Positions 26,484-35,057 of a DNA stretch of 60,089 bases are shown here, in pieces. The DNA comes from Deltaproteobacteria bacterium (GTDB taxonomy: Bacteria > Bdellovibrionota_C > UBA2361 > J135). A model generated the notes under the pieces. The model was not told where the DNA came from. It searched no databases and saw nothing but the letters and a program-made list of their open reading frames with translations. Location of the stretch: assembly GCA_020635175.1 (NCBI GenBank), contig JACKAH010000007.1, positions 1 to 60,089 on the forward strand, given 5' to 3'. Position numbers and translations under genes: made by a program. Within the stretch, counting starts at the first letter, position 1. Every line of letters starts with the position of its first letter.

Positions 26484-27547
26484 TGCTATCTATTCAGTCT
26501 ACGTCAAATCATGTTTTTCTTTATTCCTTGGCATTTGCGGCACTCACCTCAAGAGATGTTCAGATTGAGACAGATCAACATCGTCCAGGTAGTAATGGTC
26601 TTTCTGTCTCTGGGTTAGCCTTAACAAAAGCATTTCTTAAATTAACAGCTGCTGAATCGGAAGGGGTTTCTCTAGGCTCTAAGTGTATCAAGCTTTTCCC
26701 CGGAGTCATTCAATCTGGGAGTTATACCATTCATTTAGGGAATGGAAATTCAATTTCAGAGTTTTTAGTTGTAGCATTATTGGGGTGTTGTTTTGCATCA
26801 GACACTACTCATCTTAAGGTTACAGGCGCAAGTGACAGAGCAGGTTCAATTTCAATTGATTATTTCGAGAAGGTATTACTGCCTTTTTACAAACAATTTG
26901 CCGATTTCAAGTGGAGGCTAGTTACACGTGATTTTGAGCCTGGAGGTAGAGCTAAGTTAGATCTGGTGATAAAACCAAAACATAAGATTACCCATGAAGA
27001 GTTTTACTCGAAGGGCTCTCAAACAGTTTTGACTCCGCTAGATTTATCCAAGAAGGGGAAAATAGATTCAATCTGTGGCGTTAGTGTGGCTTCCAAAGAT
27101 CTATCTGAGAGATTTGTAGCAGAAAGACAGATAACCGGTGTAAGGCAAGCATTCGCGGATCAGGGATATCAAGTTAAGATTAAAAAGGAATATGTTCAGA
27201 CATCAGCTACTGGTACCGCTGTAACCTTATGGGTTCGTTCTCGAGAAGAAGGGGAGCTCTTGCCAGTAACAATTGGTAGCTATTCTTATGGTGAGCGATC
27301 TAAACGAGCAGAGTTTGTAGGTGCTGATGCAGCAGAAGATCTGATGGATGAGTTTGAAAGAGGAGGGGTTGTAGATAGTGAACTTTCAAAACATTTGCTT
27401 CCAGTGCTCTCTCTTACTGGGGGTAGGTTTTTGGCTGCAGAGGTTGGTAAATCACATAATTTAGTAATCGAACTTATTAAGATCTTTGGGTTACCTGAAG
27501 TCGGGGTAAAAACAGAGGGAGACAGTGAATTGCTTATCTCACTGTAA
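26483..27547 (+). CDS. RNA 3'-phosphate cyclase-like protein (RtcA/Rcl1 family)
   Basis: The protein has 354 residues. It follows the RtcA/Rcl1 order: LKVTGASDRAGSISIDYF, RDFEPGGRAKLDLVI, a KIDSICGVSVASKDLSERF segment and a C-terminal GKSHNLVIELIKIFGL, whose His lies where the adenylylated His of E. coli RtcA is found. RtcA converts RNA 3'-phosphate ends to 2',3'-cyclic phosphates with ATP. The usual N-terminal Gly-rich EGGGQ motif is not visible here, so activity is uncertain and a non-catalytic Rcl1-like role is possible. No rtcB or rtcR is nearby. Confidence 0.75.
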   Translation: MLSIQSTSNHVFLYSLAFAALTSRDVQIETDQHRPGSNGLSVSGLALTKAFLKLTAAESEGVSLGSKCIKLFPGVIQSGSYTIHLGNGNSISEFLVVALLGCCFASDTTHLKVTGASDRAGSISIDYFEKVLLPFYKQFADFKWRLVTRDFEPGGRAKLDLVIKPKHKITHEEFYSKGSQTVLTPLDLSKKGKIDSICGVSVASKDLSERFVAERQITGVRQAFADQGYQVKIKKEYVQTSATGTAVTLWVRSREEGELLPVTIGSYSYGERSKRAEFVGADAAEDLMDEFERGGVVDSELSKHLLPVLSLTGGRFLAAEVGKSHNLVIELIKIFGLPEVGVKTEGDSELLISL

Positions 27548-27697
27548 TAATTACATAAATTAGCAACTTTGTTTTTCAATACGTTTTAGCTTACTTGACC
27601 TGAGCGATTAGAGTGATTAGATACATTTTAGAGCTATCTCTTTAAATTCATTCATCATAACTAGAGAAGAGCTTGCGTAAGTTATTTAGGAGAAGAT

Positions 27698-27985
27698 ATG
27701 CCAATTTACGAATATGAGCGTGAAGACGGTAGCAGATTTGAGACTATACAGAAGATAAGTGAGGACCCACTTAAGGTATGTCCAACAACTGGACAAAAAG
27801 TAAAGCGCTTAATCTCAGAGAGCGCCTTTCATCTCAAAGGTGGAGGTTGGTATAAAACAGATTATAACTCATCGAGTTCATCATCTAGCGGGAAAAGTTC
27901 AAAATCTGCAGAGAAAAGTGAGAGCTCATCTACGAGCACTGAGAAAAGTTCAAAGCCTTGTGGCAGTAATTGTGGCTGTCATTAA
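27698..27985 (+). CDS. FmdB-type zinc-ribbon protein with altered Cys set
   Basis: The protein has 95 residues. The opening MPIYEYEREDGSRFETIQKI and the later GGGWYKTDY match FmdB-family putative regulatory proteins, which normally have two CxxC knuckles. Here the first pair is missing (RED where Cys usually stands) and only one Cys (VCPTTGQ) remains. A long Ser/Lys-rich linker ends in a separate Cys cluster, KPCGSNCGCH, that might replace the lost ligands. A good Shine-Dalgarno (AGGAGAAG) precedes it. Function is not established for the family. Confidence 0.75.
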   Translation: MPIYEYEREDGSRFETIQKISEDPLKVCPTTGQKVKRLISESAFHLKGGGWYKTDYNSSSSSSSGKSSKSAEKSESSSTSTEKSSKPCGSNCGCH

Positions 27986-28149
27986 CAAGGGCCTTGTTTC
28001 TTATGGTCTAGTGAATGTGGGCTTTATTTCTTAGGTCGAGTATCCGAAAAAATTTGGGATGACAGCAGCAAAAAATTCCTGAAATAGATCCTCTATAGTA
28101 TCTCTTGTCCATACATGCATTTCAGACCTCTTTCTGTGTACCCGACGAG

Positions 28150-28181
28150 GGCGCCCCGACCTGTGAGTCGATCGGGGCGCC
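28150..28181 (-). terminator. GC-rich hairpin after the 44-aa ORF
   Basis: GGCGCCCCGA (28150-28159) and TCGGGGCGCC (28172-28181) form a perfect 10-bp stem with a 12-base loop, 27 bases past the stop of the leftward ORF. It lacks a clean T-tract, so it could be a terminator or an mRNA-stabilising end. Confidence 0.6.
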
Positions 28182-28207
28182 GGTCGCGTTGACGCGAGCT
28201 TGATGCG

Positions 28208-28342
28208 TCAGGTGGCGACGACGTCGAGGTTGCTGCGGGCGCCGGAGTCGGTGGCGTCCAGGGTCTGCACGCAGGCGGCGCGTGCCGTGGTGGTGGCCTT
28301 CGTCTCGTTCGTTCGCTGCGAGCGGTAGGACGGGTCCTTCAT
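28208..28342 (-). CDS. GC-rich orphan ORF, 44 residues
   Basis: The ATG at 28342 has a Shine-Dalgarno-like AAGGAAA upstream. The product is hydrophilic, rich in Thr, Ala and Asp, and holds one Cys. It has no signal peptide or membrane helix. GC-rich third positions and the hairpin downstream suggest a real transcription unit like those of islands 1 and 2, but the short length leaves chance open. No family is recognised. Confidence 0.4.
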   Translation of the reverse strand: MKDPSYRSQRTNETKATTTARAACVQTLDATDSGARSNLDVVAT

Positions 28343-28426
28343 GGGTCGTTTTCCTTGAGGTGTGTAGCACACTTTTTCAACTGCCGTGTGTGCATATGGT
28401 CTCGCGGAGGACGTGTTTCCCCCTAG

Positions 28427-28478
28427 AGATGGCAGTTTACTATCTCAAAGTAAGCAATGAGACACTAAACTGCCATCT
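28427..28478. repeat. 13-bp inverted repeat with nested inner stem
   Basis: AGATGGCAGTTTA (28427-28439) is the exact reverse complement of 28466-28478. The 26-base interior contains a second small stem (TCTCA with TGAGA). It directly follows the GC-rich segment and has no T-tract. Confidence 0.7.
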
Positions 28479-28535
28479 TAATAAGGGGATACAAGAAATA
28501 CGGGGGAAAAAAGAAAAAACACTAGATGCTCTGTC

Positions 28536-28570
28536 ATCTCCTTGTGCAGTAGAAAACTCCACAAGGAGAT
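28536..28570. repeat. 11-bp inverted repeat
   Basis: ATCTCCTTGTG (28536-28546) and CACAAGGAGAT (28560-28570) are exact and 13 bases apart. There is no T-tract on either side. It is the second strong hairpin in the gap right of island 3. Confidence 0.65.
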
Positions 28571-28696
28571 AGCTAATTCCAACTACTCCCTAACCATTTG
28601 CTAAACAGCTAATAAGTTACTAACCGAATTCAAACAATTAGACAATACAAAAAACTAAAGCTTTGAAGTGATTATGCAATTTAGTTTCTTCAAAGT

Positions 28697-28724
28697 AAAA
28701 AGAGCCTCAATTGAGGCTCTTTTT
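28697..28724. terminator. Bidirectional intrinsic terminator
   Basis: A perfect 28-base palindrome of the form AAAAAGAGCCTCAA plus its complement gives a GC-containing stem followed by T5 on both strands. It lies 26 bases past the stop of the leftward coiled-coil protein gene and terminates it. Confidence 0.9.
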
Positions 28725-28749
28725 AATCAAATTGTGATTGCTTTATGAA

Positions 28750-29460
28750 CTAGTCAGCTTGGATTATCTCAACGTTTGCATCAGCAGCATCTTCATTAAG
28801 CTGCTCTAGTGCTTTTGTCGCTTTTTTTGCGATGCTAATTAATTGATCAATCTGCTTAGAGGTAAGCGTTCCATTTTTATTAAAGATCTTTGCGAGGCTG
28901 TTTGCTTTTTTACGAAGTTTTATTCCAAGAGCATTAGGTGCAGTCTTGCGCTCATATTCAATTACTGGACAGATTGGGTCTGCCATCTCGCAAGAGCTTA
29001 ATTGCTCAGTTAGAGAACTAATCTGAGTAGAGTTGTTAGCAATAACTGAGTTTGCTGCTTGCAGCTCTTGGGCTTTCTCAGCAAGCTGTAATTGAAGAGA
29101 AGCGAGATCAGCAGTTAATGTATTTACGCTTTGCTCAAAGCTATCTTTGTCAGCTTGGCAAGTGCTTAAGTCTTCCTGAGCAACTAGAAGTTCTGACTCT
29201 AAAACTAAAACTTCTGCTTCTGCAGCAGCTTTATCGATGTTGCAGCTATTGAGCTGATCCTCAAGAACTGTTTTTTTAGAATCGCACAGTGCAAGCTCGT
29301 TCATTAGATCAGCTTTGTCTGCTTTGCATAGCTTTAACTCTGCTTTAATGCTTCCACATATGTTGTAAACCTGGACAGCTCCAGTAATGATCTCATCCTG
29401 CGCAAAGGCATTAAAAGCACAGCAAAAAATTGTTGAAAGAATAATAGCTTTGAATCTCAT
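28750..29460 (-). CDS. Secreted coiled-coil protein with regularly spaced Cys
   Basis: The protein has 236 residues. It has a signal peptide (MRFKAIILSTIFCCAFNAFA), then a long heptad-type coiled coil (about 45-150) with repeated units such as LKLCKADKADL, LALCDSKKTVL, LNSCNIDKAAA and LSTCQADKDSF. The Cys recur about every 14-17 residues at the start and could cross-link parallel chains. A C-terminal helical part (KLRKKANSLAKIFNKNG) follows. It is probably a periplasmic structural protein. No family is recognised. It is followed by a strong terminator. Confidence 0.7.
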   Translation of the reverse strand: MRFKAIILSTIFCCAFNAFAQDEIITGAVQVYNICGSIKAELKLCKADKADLMNELALCDSKKTVLEDQLNSCNIDKAAAEAEVLVLESELLVAQEDLSTCQADKDSFEQSVNTLTADLASLQLQLAEKAQELQAANSVIANNSTQISSLTEQLSSCEMADPICPVIEYERKTAPNALGIKLRKKANSLAKIFNKNGTLTSKQIDQLISIAKKATKALEQLNEDAADANVEIIQAD

Positions 29461-29749
29461 GATAACACCTCACATACCGTAAAAATTGTTACTTTTATGC
29501 ACAAACAACTATTATTAAACGAACCCGCAAGATGTACCCCCTTATCTGCAAATCTCGCTTAAACGCTTCTATGTCTCCAATGAATAGATCTGAAATGTGA
29601 AATTGAACTAGGTGGGACTACGAAGAATGCCTAGTTTCTGACCGAAAACAGCTCTCTTTTTAGATTCAGGGTAATAGGTTACTCTTTGCTTCAGGGAGAG
29701 ACCCCAGTGCTTTCTTATTTCGTTGTAATCTTTTTTTGATGCTACTTTT

Positions 29750-30475
29750 ATGTCCGACATTGTTGTTAGAGTTGATGCTATTTCAAAGCGTTTTGAAGCT
29801 GGTAAGTCATCCGTTCAAGCATTGAATTCACTTTCGTTTGAGATTGAAAGGGGAGAGGTCTTTGCACTACTAGGTCCAAATGGCTCTGGTAAAACTACAA
29901 CCTTGAACATTCTTTCTTGTTTATTAGATCCCGATCAGGGGGATGTTGAAGTCCTCGGTTTAAAGAGAAGCGATCCTCATTTCTTTGACAAGATCTCATT
30001 TATGTCAGGTGACTCTGAATACTATTGGGCTTTTACCGTCTCAGAGATTTTGAAGTTTTACGCAAACTTGTCTCGTTGTAGCTGGAGACTCACAAGTCAA
30101 TTGTTAGGAGAATTCGGCCTGTCTCAACTTACGGATAGAAAGTGGATGATGCTTTCAAATGGTGAGAAAACTAGGCTAAGATTGGTGCAGGCGTTGATGA
30201 CAGAACCTGAAGTCCTTTTTTTGGATGAGCCCACTGTAGGTCTGGATCCGGACATTTCAGACATTGTCCGAACTAAATTAAAAGAGCTTCATTTGAAAGG
30301 CTTAACAATCTTTCTAACCTCGCACTATATGAAAGATATTGATTCCTTGGCGAGTAGGGTTGCCTTTATTAAAAATGGCAAATTGCTTGAGATTGCACCA
30401 CGAGAAGATTTTGGGGACATAGAGCAGCTCGAGCAGAAATTTATCCGATATGCCCGTGAGGAGGAAAGGCAATGA
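29750..30475 (+). CDS. ABC transporter ATP-binding protein
   Basis: The protein has 241 residues. Walker A is GPNGSGKTT, Walker B LFLDEPTVGLDP, and the switch His is present in LTSHYM. The signature is LSNGE rather than LSGGQ, and the Q-loop region FMSGDSEYYW lacks the usual Gln. Such changes are common in DrrA/NodI-like exporter ATPases. Its stop overlaps the ATG of the permease gene by four bases, so the pair forms an ABC-2 type exporter. Confidence 0.88.
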   Translation: MSDIVVRVDAISKRFEAGKSSVQALNSLSFEIERGEVFALLGPNGSGKTTTLNILSCLLDPDQGDVEVLGLKRSDPHFFDKISFMSGDSEYYWAFTVSEILKFYANLSRCSWRLTSQLLGEFGLSQLTDRKWMMLSNGEKTRLRLVQALMTEPEVLFLDEPTVGLDPDISDIVRTKLKELHLKGLTIFLTSHYMKDIDSLASRVAFIKNGKLLEIAPREDFGDIEQLEQKFIRYAREEERQ

Positions 30476-31224
30476 GGGTACATACAGTCAAGGCATTAAC
30501 ATTGCGAAACATCAGAGCTACTTTTACTGACAAGGGTAGAGTCTCTGAGATCCTGGTTTTCCCAGTTTCTTTTTTAGTTATCTGGGGTCTCTTTTACGCA
30601 AGCGGTATTGCTGAAGTACATTTGGCGAGTCAGTTGCTTGTGATTAATCTTATTTGGAGTATCGCTGGAACCTTTCAAACACAGGCAAATTTGATGTTGA
30701 TGTTTGATCTTTGGTCTAGAGAATTTGCTCAAATTTTAAGACAGGGTGTTCGGATAGAAGAGATGTTTGTTTCTCATATCATTTTCTCGACAACGCTTGG
30801 AATATTAAACCTTCTAGTTTTTCTCTTTTTTATTGTTTATTCATTCGGTGGTGGTATGACAGAGATCCGAATGTTCACCGAGCTATTGCCACTTTATGCA
30901 CTCAGTTCAATTGGCTTAGCCCTAATGTTTGGAGGTTTTGTTCTGTACCTTGGAAGATCTTACGCTTTCATCTCCTGGACAGGACTTCAGATTCTAATCA
31001 TGCTTTCATCTCCATTTTCTCCGATTTCAACGCTGCCAGGTTGGTTACAGAAATTAGTACTTGTTTCGCCGTTTACCTTTGTTTTTGAGTACGTACGTTT
31101 TGGTAGGGTAGCAGACTACATTGCAGGCCTGATACTATCTATTATCTATCTTTTCCTTGGAACATTCTGCGCCTATTTCTTCTACAATAAGAGACGAAAG
31201 ACTAAGGGCTTGATGGAGGTTTGA
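30472..31224 (+). CDS. ABC-2 type exporter permease
   Basis: The protein has 250 residues with six predicted membrane helices and the ABC-2 architecture: an amphipathic N-terminus, a TM pair, then SSPFSPISTLPGWLQKLVLVSPFTFVFEYVR-type sequence before the last helices, as in NodJ/DrrB and polysaccharide exporters. It is coupled to the ATPase gene. The following glycosyltransferase gene suggests a lipid-linked or glycan cargo, which is an inference. Confidence 0.82.
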   Translation: MRVHTVKALTLRNIRATFTDKGRVSEILVFPVSFLVIWGLFYASGIAEVHLASQLLVINLIWSIAGTFQTQANLMLMFDLWSREFAQILRQGVRIEEMFVSHIIFSTTLGILNLLVFLFFIVYSFGGGMTEIRMFTELLPLYALSSIGLALMFGGFVLYLGRSYAFISWTGLQILIMLSSPFSPISTLPGWLQKLVLVSPFTFVFEYVRFGRVADYIAGLILSIIYLFLGTFCAYFFYNKRRKTKGLMEV

Positions 31225-31278
31225 TCTAAATGTTAGTAATTGTAAGTTCTTGTAATTTTTTATCGAATCGCTGAATCA

Positions 31279-32988
31279 ATGGAAAAAAGGGCAGATGATA
31301 TTTCTCATACTTTGCTAGGATTATTTTTAGTTCTTTCTCTTCTTACTCTGCCATTTATTGCTAACAAGCCATTTTATAGTAAAGGTGAACCACGAGAAGC
31401 GCTTGTCGCCGTCGGTATGATTGAACAGGGGAATTGGATCTTGCCGACTCGCTATGGTGATGAGATTGCAACGAAGCCCCCGATGGTTCACTGGCTTATG
31501 TCTGTTGCATCACTTGCCTCTGGAAGTGTTACAGAGTTTACAGCCAGATTGCCATCAGCTGTCTCGTCAATTCTAATCTGCCTTCTCCTTTTTTCATTTC
31601 TAACAAGATACACAACTAAGGACCACGCCATTTTAAGTGTCGTTGTGCTCTTTGGTTCAATAGAGTGGTATCGAGCGTCATTGACCGCAAGAGTTGATAT
31701 GACTCTATCAGCATTTCTTGTTGCTGCTTTGATTCTATTTTTTGAATGGCTAAATTCAAGAAAATCTAAGCTGCTCTACTCTATCTCCATGCTTTTGGCA
31801 GCTGCTACTTTAACGAAAGGACCTGTAGCTTTGATTTTGCCTGGCGGTATTTTTACCCTGGCGCTTTTGAATCAGGGTATAAACCTCAAGGAATCTACTA
31901 TCGTTTTGTTAAAGGTCTTTCTTCCAGCCGTAGTGCTCGCCTCAATCTGGTATATTTTAGCTTATAATAAAGGTGGCCAGGCTTTTTTAGATGTCGTCAT
32001 AAATGAGAATTTTTCACGTTTTAATAGCACAATGGAGGATGATAACCCGCACACTCATCCCGCAATGTATCTTTATGCTACGGTCTTACTAGGCCTCTTG
32101 CCTTGGACTTTGTTTTTATTGCCGATTGGATTTTTAAAGCTAAAGGATCTAAGGAAAATTAAATCATTTAATTTGGTTAGAAATTGGTTTAGTAATTTGT
32201 CGCACCTAAATCAGTATAGTCTAATAGTTGTCGCAAGTTTTCTTATCTTTTACTCAATTCCCTCTAGTAAACGAAGTGTTTATTTATTGCCAATTTATCC
32301 ATTTTTAGCGATTTGGGTTGCAGCACTTCTGCAAAAAGCTGTTATTGCTTCGAAAGGTTCAATTAAGTTCTTTAATAGTGCAGTTGTATCAATTGTGCTG
32401 GTTGCCAATGTTCTTTTGATTTTGATCTCTTCCAGGCTTTTAGATCTTGGACAATTCGTTTCAAGAGAAAAGGATAGAGTAGAGATTTTGCACTATCAAA
32501 CAGTTTTATCGGCGATATATTCCGATCTCTCAATCTTTGGGAAAGTTTTACTAGTTCTGCCTTTGATTTTTGTTGCTTTATTCATGCTCAAAAACTTTTT
32601 TAATAAATCAGAACTTAAGATTCAAACACTACAGTCAGTTTTTTTATATTTTACTCAATTTACGGTGCTAAATGCCTTAGTCTTGCCTGCGATCTGTGAT
32701 TCATTATCAGCAAAAAGTTTCTCTCAAGAAATTGTTAAGATAGCAGGGTCGTCTGCATTATACACAGCTTCAACTGATGCAAAATCCTACGGCCTAAATT
32801 TTTATCTTAAAAATAGGCTTGAGTTTTATACCGATGATTTGAATGATGCTTATGTTGTTGTCAGATCTGATCAGTATCAACAATTTGTTGAGTCTTTAAG
32901 TCCGGGCAAAAATTCAAGAATCGTGTATAAATCTAAGAATCCGATTGAGCGTCCAAAGTACCACTTGCTTTTAGCAAGAGTTGGTTAA
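31279..32988 (+). CDS. ArnT-like GT-C glycosyltransferase
   Basis: The protein has 569 residues and about 12 membrane helices. The first periplasmic loop holds the acidic GT-C signature in SKGEPREALVA and the sequence RYGDEIATKPPMVHWL, which is typical of ArnT/PMT family enzymes. These use polyprenyl-phosphate sugars and modify lipid A or other envelope glycans. It lies 54 bases behind the ABC exporter genes, so it may belong to the same unit. Confidence 0.85.
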   Translation: MEKRADDISHTLLGLFLVLSLLTLPFIANKPFYSKGEPREALVAVGMIEQGNWILPTRYGDEIATKPPMVHWLMSVASLASGSVTEFTARLPSAVSSILICLLLFSFLTRYTTKDHAILSVVVLFGSIEWYRASLTARVDMTLSAFLVAALILFFEWLNSRKSKLLYSISMLLAAATLTKGPVALILPGGIFTLALLNQGINLKESTIVLLKVFLPAVVLASIWYILAYNKGGQAFLDVVINENFSRFNSTMEDDNPHTHPAMYLYATVLLGLLPWTLFLLPIGFLKLKDLRKIKSFNLVRNWFSNLSHLNQYSLIVVASFLIFYSIPSSKRSVYLLPIYPFLAIWVAALLQKAVIASKGSIKFFNSAVVSIVLVANVLLILISSRLLDLGQFVSREKDRVEILHYQTVLSAIYSDLSIFGKVLLVLPLIFVALFMLKNFFNKSELKIQTLQSVFLYFTQFTVLNALVLPAICDSLSAKSFSQEIVKIAGSSALYTASTDAKSYGLNFYLKNRLEFYTDDLNDAYVVVRSDQYQQFVESLSPGKNSRIVYKSKNPIERPKYHLLLARVG

Positions 32989-32990
32989 CG

Positions 32991-33383
32991 CTATTCTTGT
33001 GTAATCTTAAAGTGCTTTGAGCACTGGTCGCAGATGTCTTGAATCGGCCATCGATTTGCTGTTTTTGCTATCTCTGTTTCGTTCTGACAATTTGGACATG
33101 TTGCCATTCCCCCAACAATAAGGCTCTTTTGAGAGTTTAAGATAAAGAAGACTACGAAACCTGCCAAAAACAGAATAGGCACCGAAAAAAAATGTACGAT
33201 GGGAATACCTAAAGAGATAGCACCAATTGCCCAGCAAACTAAGAGTCCTTTTATCCCACGAAAGGTGCGAGCTTGTTTGTCCCAGCTTTTTAAATATACC
33301 TTGCCTGACTCTTGATTCTCACCAGAGCTGACAATCACAGTTAGCTCCTCACCATCAAACTTCAGTCTTTCATTTCTGTTCAT
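32991..33383 (-). CDS. Two-helix membrane protein with C-terminal zinc-ribbon
   Basis: The protein has about 130 residues from the ATG at 33383, chosen over in-frame alternatives further upstream because MNRNERLKF is a natural start; no clear Shine-Dalgarno helps. After an N-terminal strand region come two membrane helices and a four-Cys cluster (CPNC and CDQC), a likely zinc ribbon. No family is recognised. A perfect GTGCT-GAT-AGCAC palindrome (33404-33416) lies just upstream and may be its operator. Confidence 0.55.
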   Translation of the reverse strand: MNRNERLKFDGEELTVIVSSGENQESGKVYLKSWDKQARTFRGIKGLLVCWAIGAISLGIPIVHFFSVPILFLAGFVVFFILNSQKSLIVGGMATCPNCQNETEIAKTANRWPIQDICDQCSKHFKITQE

Positions 33384-33422
33384 GAGTTTATTTATACACA
33401 TGTGTGCTGATAGCACGAGAGG

Positions 33423-35057
33423 TTATGATTTAGAGCTGAATCTATTTAAAGCGCATTTTTGGCATGTACTGCAACTGGTTAAATCTACAGCCCTTTCAAA
33501 GGTCCAGTACTGAGAAACATCTTTTATGGCAGCAATTTCTTTGCGTGCAACATTTTTGCCACAGACTAATAGATAGGCACTATCAATCTTACTACGGCGC
33601 TTCTTTTTTTTACGCTTGAATGCTGGAAGCTCTTTGAAATATGGAGCATATGGCATACGGGCATATTCAATTTCTTTGGCTAATAGGTAGATGGCGGCTT
33701 TTCTTGATTGATATTCTCCCTTAAGGATTAATTTGAAATTTGAATTATAGTTATTATCCTTATCGATAAGTGAGCTAACTTCCTTCGCGTGCTTTAAAGA
33801 TTCTAATTCTGAGAATGGAACAGAATCATACTGAAGCTTAAATCTATGTATATTTGGAGAAAGCACCAAGGCTATTAGGCCTGTGGCCACTGCAGGAGTA
33901 ATCCACCAGAGGGTAAGTTTCTTTGGCGCTAGTAAAGCGGAGAGCAGAGAGCCATAGACAATAGTTGATAAGATTATAACAACAGGAATCAGGCAGTTTA
34001 AATAGAAGTGATGAAGTGGCGGTTCTACGTTTACTAATGAGATGCCCTGAAATGCAATGCTAACAATGCAAGCTATAAGAAAATATTGTAAGGGAGTTTC
34101 GGATTCATAAAAAGTTTTGATAAGAATCAAGCTTAGAATTGCTGCTGCAATTGATATAAGTGCGATAGAAAAATGCTCACCAATCGGCTGACCGCTCATA
34201 TAGAACAATAGAAATTCTGAAACTAATCGAAAAGCATCGCTTATTGGTGCTGTAAATTGATGGCCTTCGAAATGTCTGGCAAACAATTTTGCTAAATTGC
34301 TATCAAATTGAACTTCATAAAGAAGAACTGGCACCCAGCTTAGCAAAAATAGGGCAGTTCCTAAGAGAGAAGTTAGATTTTTCTTTGGTTCGAAAGTTTC
34401 AAAGTTAAGATAAAGATGCGCACAGATTGTTAGAGCGCAGACAGCGGCCATAGGAGCGCTGCCAAAAAATGTTTGGACTTGTAGGCTCGCCGCCGCCAAG
34501 AAAAATGGTAAGTAGCTAGGTCCATTTTTTAGACATAAGTAGGTGCAGATCAACGTTAAGCTGCTGGGAACGATTAAGAAGTGGTTGACCCAAGGGACTG
34601 AAATAACAAAGGTCAGACTTCCGCAAAACAATAGGACTGCTGCTGCTAGATAGTAGATATACTTGTGTCGTGGGAAAAGATTTGCGGTAAACCAGATTAG
34701 CGATAGTACCGTAATTGCTTTCAGCGCGCTAAATAAAAGAGCGGTTACAAAAGGGTCTTTGCCTGAGATAAGTTCAAAAACTGCGCAAAGATAATAGTAC
34801 CAAGGTCCTAAATGCCGTCCACCGAAATGAGAGGGTTGTCCAAGCAGTGGGATTTGTCCCTGAAGCGTTAATCTTCCAATTGCAAAGCTTAGTGGTCCGT
34901 CATCGGTGAATAGTAATGAAGCTGGAGAAATAGGCGAAAATGTTAAGTAGAGCCAAACAGCAAAAAATAGAATTGATGCAACAAGAACTAAACGCGATGT
35001 TATCGAGTTTATCAAGACGTCTTCGCTATGAGGGGAGGCTTGCAGAAAGTGCGCCAA
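33423..35057 (-). CDS. GT-C type polytopic glycosyltransferase-like protein
   Basis: The protein has about 544 residues, ten or more membrane helices and a first extracytoplasmic loop with DDGP and FGGRHLGPWYYYL, the arrangement of GT39/GT83-like glycosyltransferases. The C-terminus is soluble and basic (AFKRKKKKRRSK) with a Cys cluster (SCSTCQKC). The start is uncertain: the longest frame begins with TTG inside the rrf2 gene. It follows the Rrf2 regulator gene with a 32-base overlap if that start is right. Confidence 0.7.
   Translation of the reverse strand: MAHFLQASPHSEDVLINSITSRLVLVASILFFAVWLYLTFSPISPASLLFTDDGPLSFAIGRLTLQGQIPLLGQPSHFGGRHLGPWYYYLCAVFELISGKDPFVTALLFSALKAITVLSLIWFTANLFPRHKYIYYLAAAVLLFCGSLTFVISVPWVNHFLIVPSSLTLICTYLCLKNGPSYLPFFLAAASLQVQTFFGSAPMAAVCALTICAHLYLNFETFEPKKNLTSLLGTALFLLSWVPVLLYEVQFDSNLAKLFARHFEGHQFTAPISDAFRLVSEFLLFYMSGQPIGEHFSIALISIAAAILSLILIKTFYESETPLQYFLIACIVSIAFQGISLVNVEPPLHHFYLNCLIPVVIILSTIVYGSLLSALLAPKKLTLWWITPAVATGLIALVLSPNIHRFKLQYDSVPFSELESLKHAKEVSSLIDKDNNYNSNFKLILKGEYQSRKAAIYLLAKEIEYARMPYAPYFKELPAFKRKKKKRRSKIDSAYLLVCGKNVARKEIAAIKDVSQYWTFERAVDLTSCSTCQKCALNRFSSKS

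Larger units (their letters stand above)
27986..28749. other. 764-base region holding GC-rich island 3 and several hairpins
   Basis: No chromosomal-type gene is visible. The stretch is AT-rich except for about 28140-28415, which is GC-rich and encodes a leftward 44-codon ORF. To its right lie two long inverted repeats and, at the end, a bidirectional terminator. 27986-28130 and 28571-28696 show nothing I can interpret. Composition changes sharply at both island borders. Confidence 0.6.

Noticed and set aside
28122..28572. 82-codon leftward and 96-codon rightward frames over island 3
   Set aside because: Both run across the border from GC-rich to AT-rich DNA and through the inverted repeats, and have no convincing start. 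The 44-codon frame confined to the block is the better candidate.
13226..33416. A shared operator among TGTGC-ATA-GCACA (13226), GTGTG-TAG-CACAC (28360) and GTGCT-GAT-AGCAC (33404)
   Set aside because: They look alike but differ in arm sequence and do not match the 7-3-7 DUF6502 site. Short palindromes of this kind arise by chance. A half-site identical to operator 3 at 28388 also lacks its second arm.
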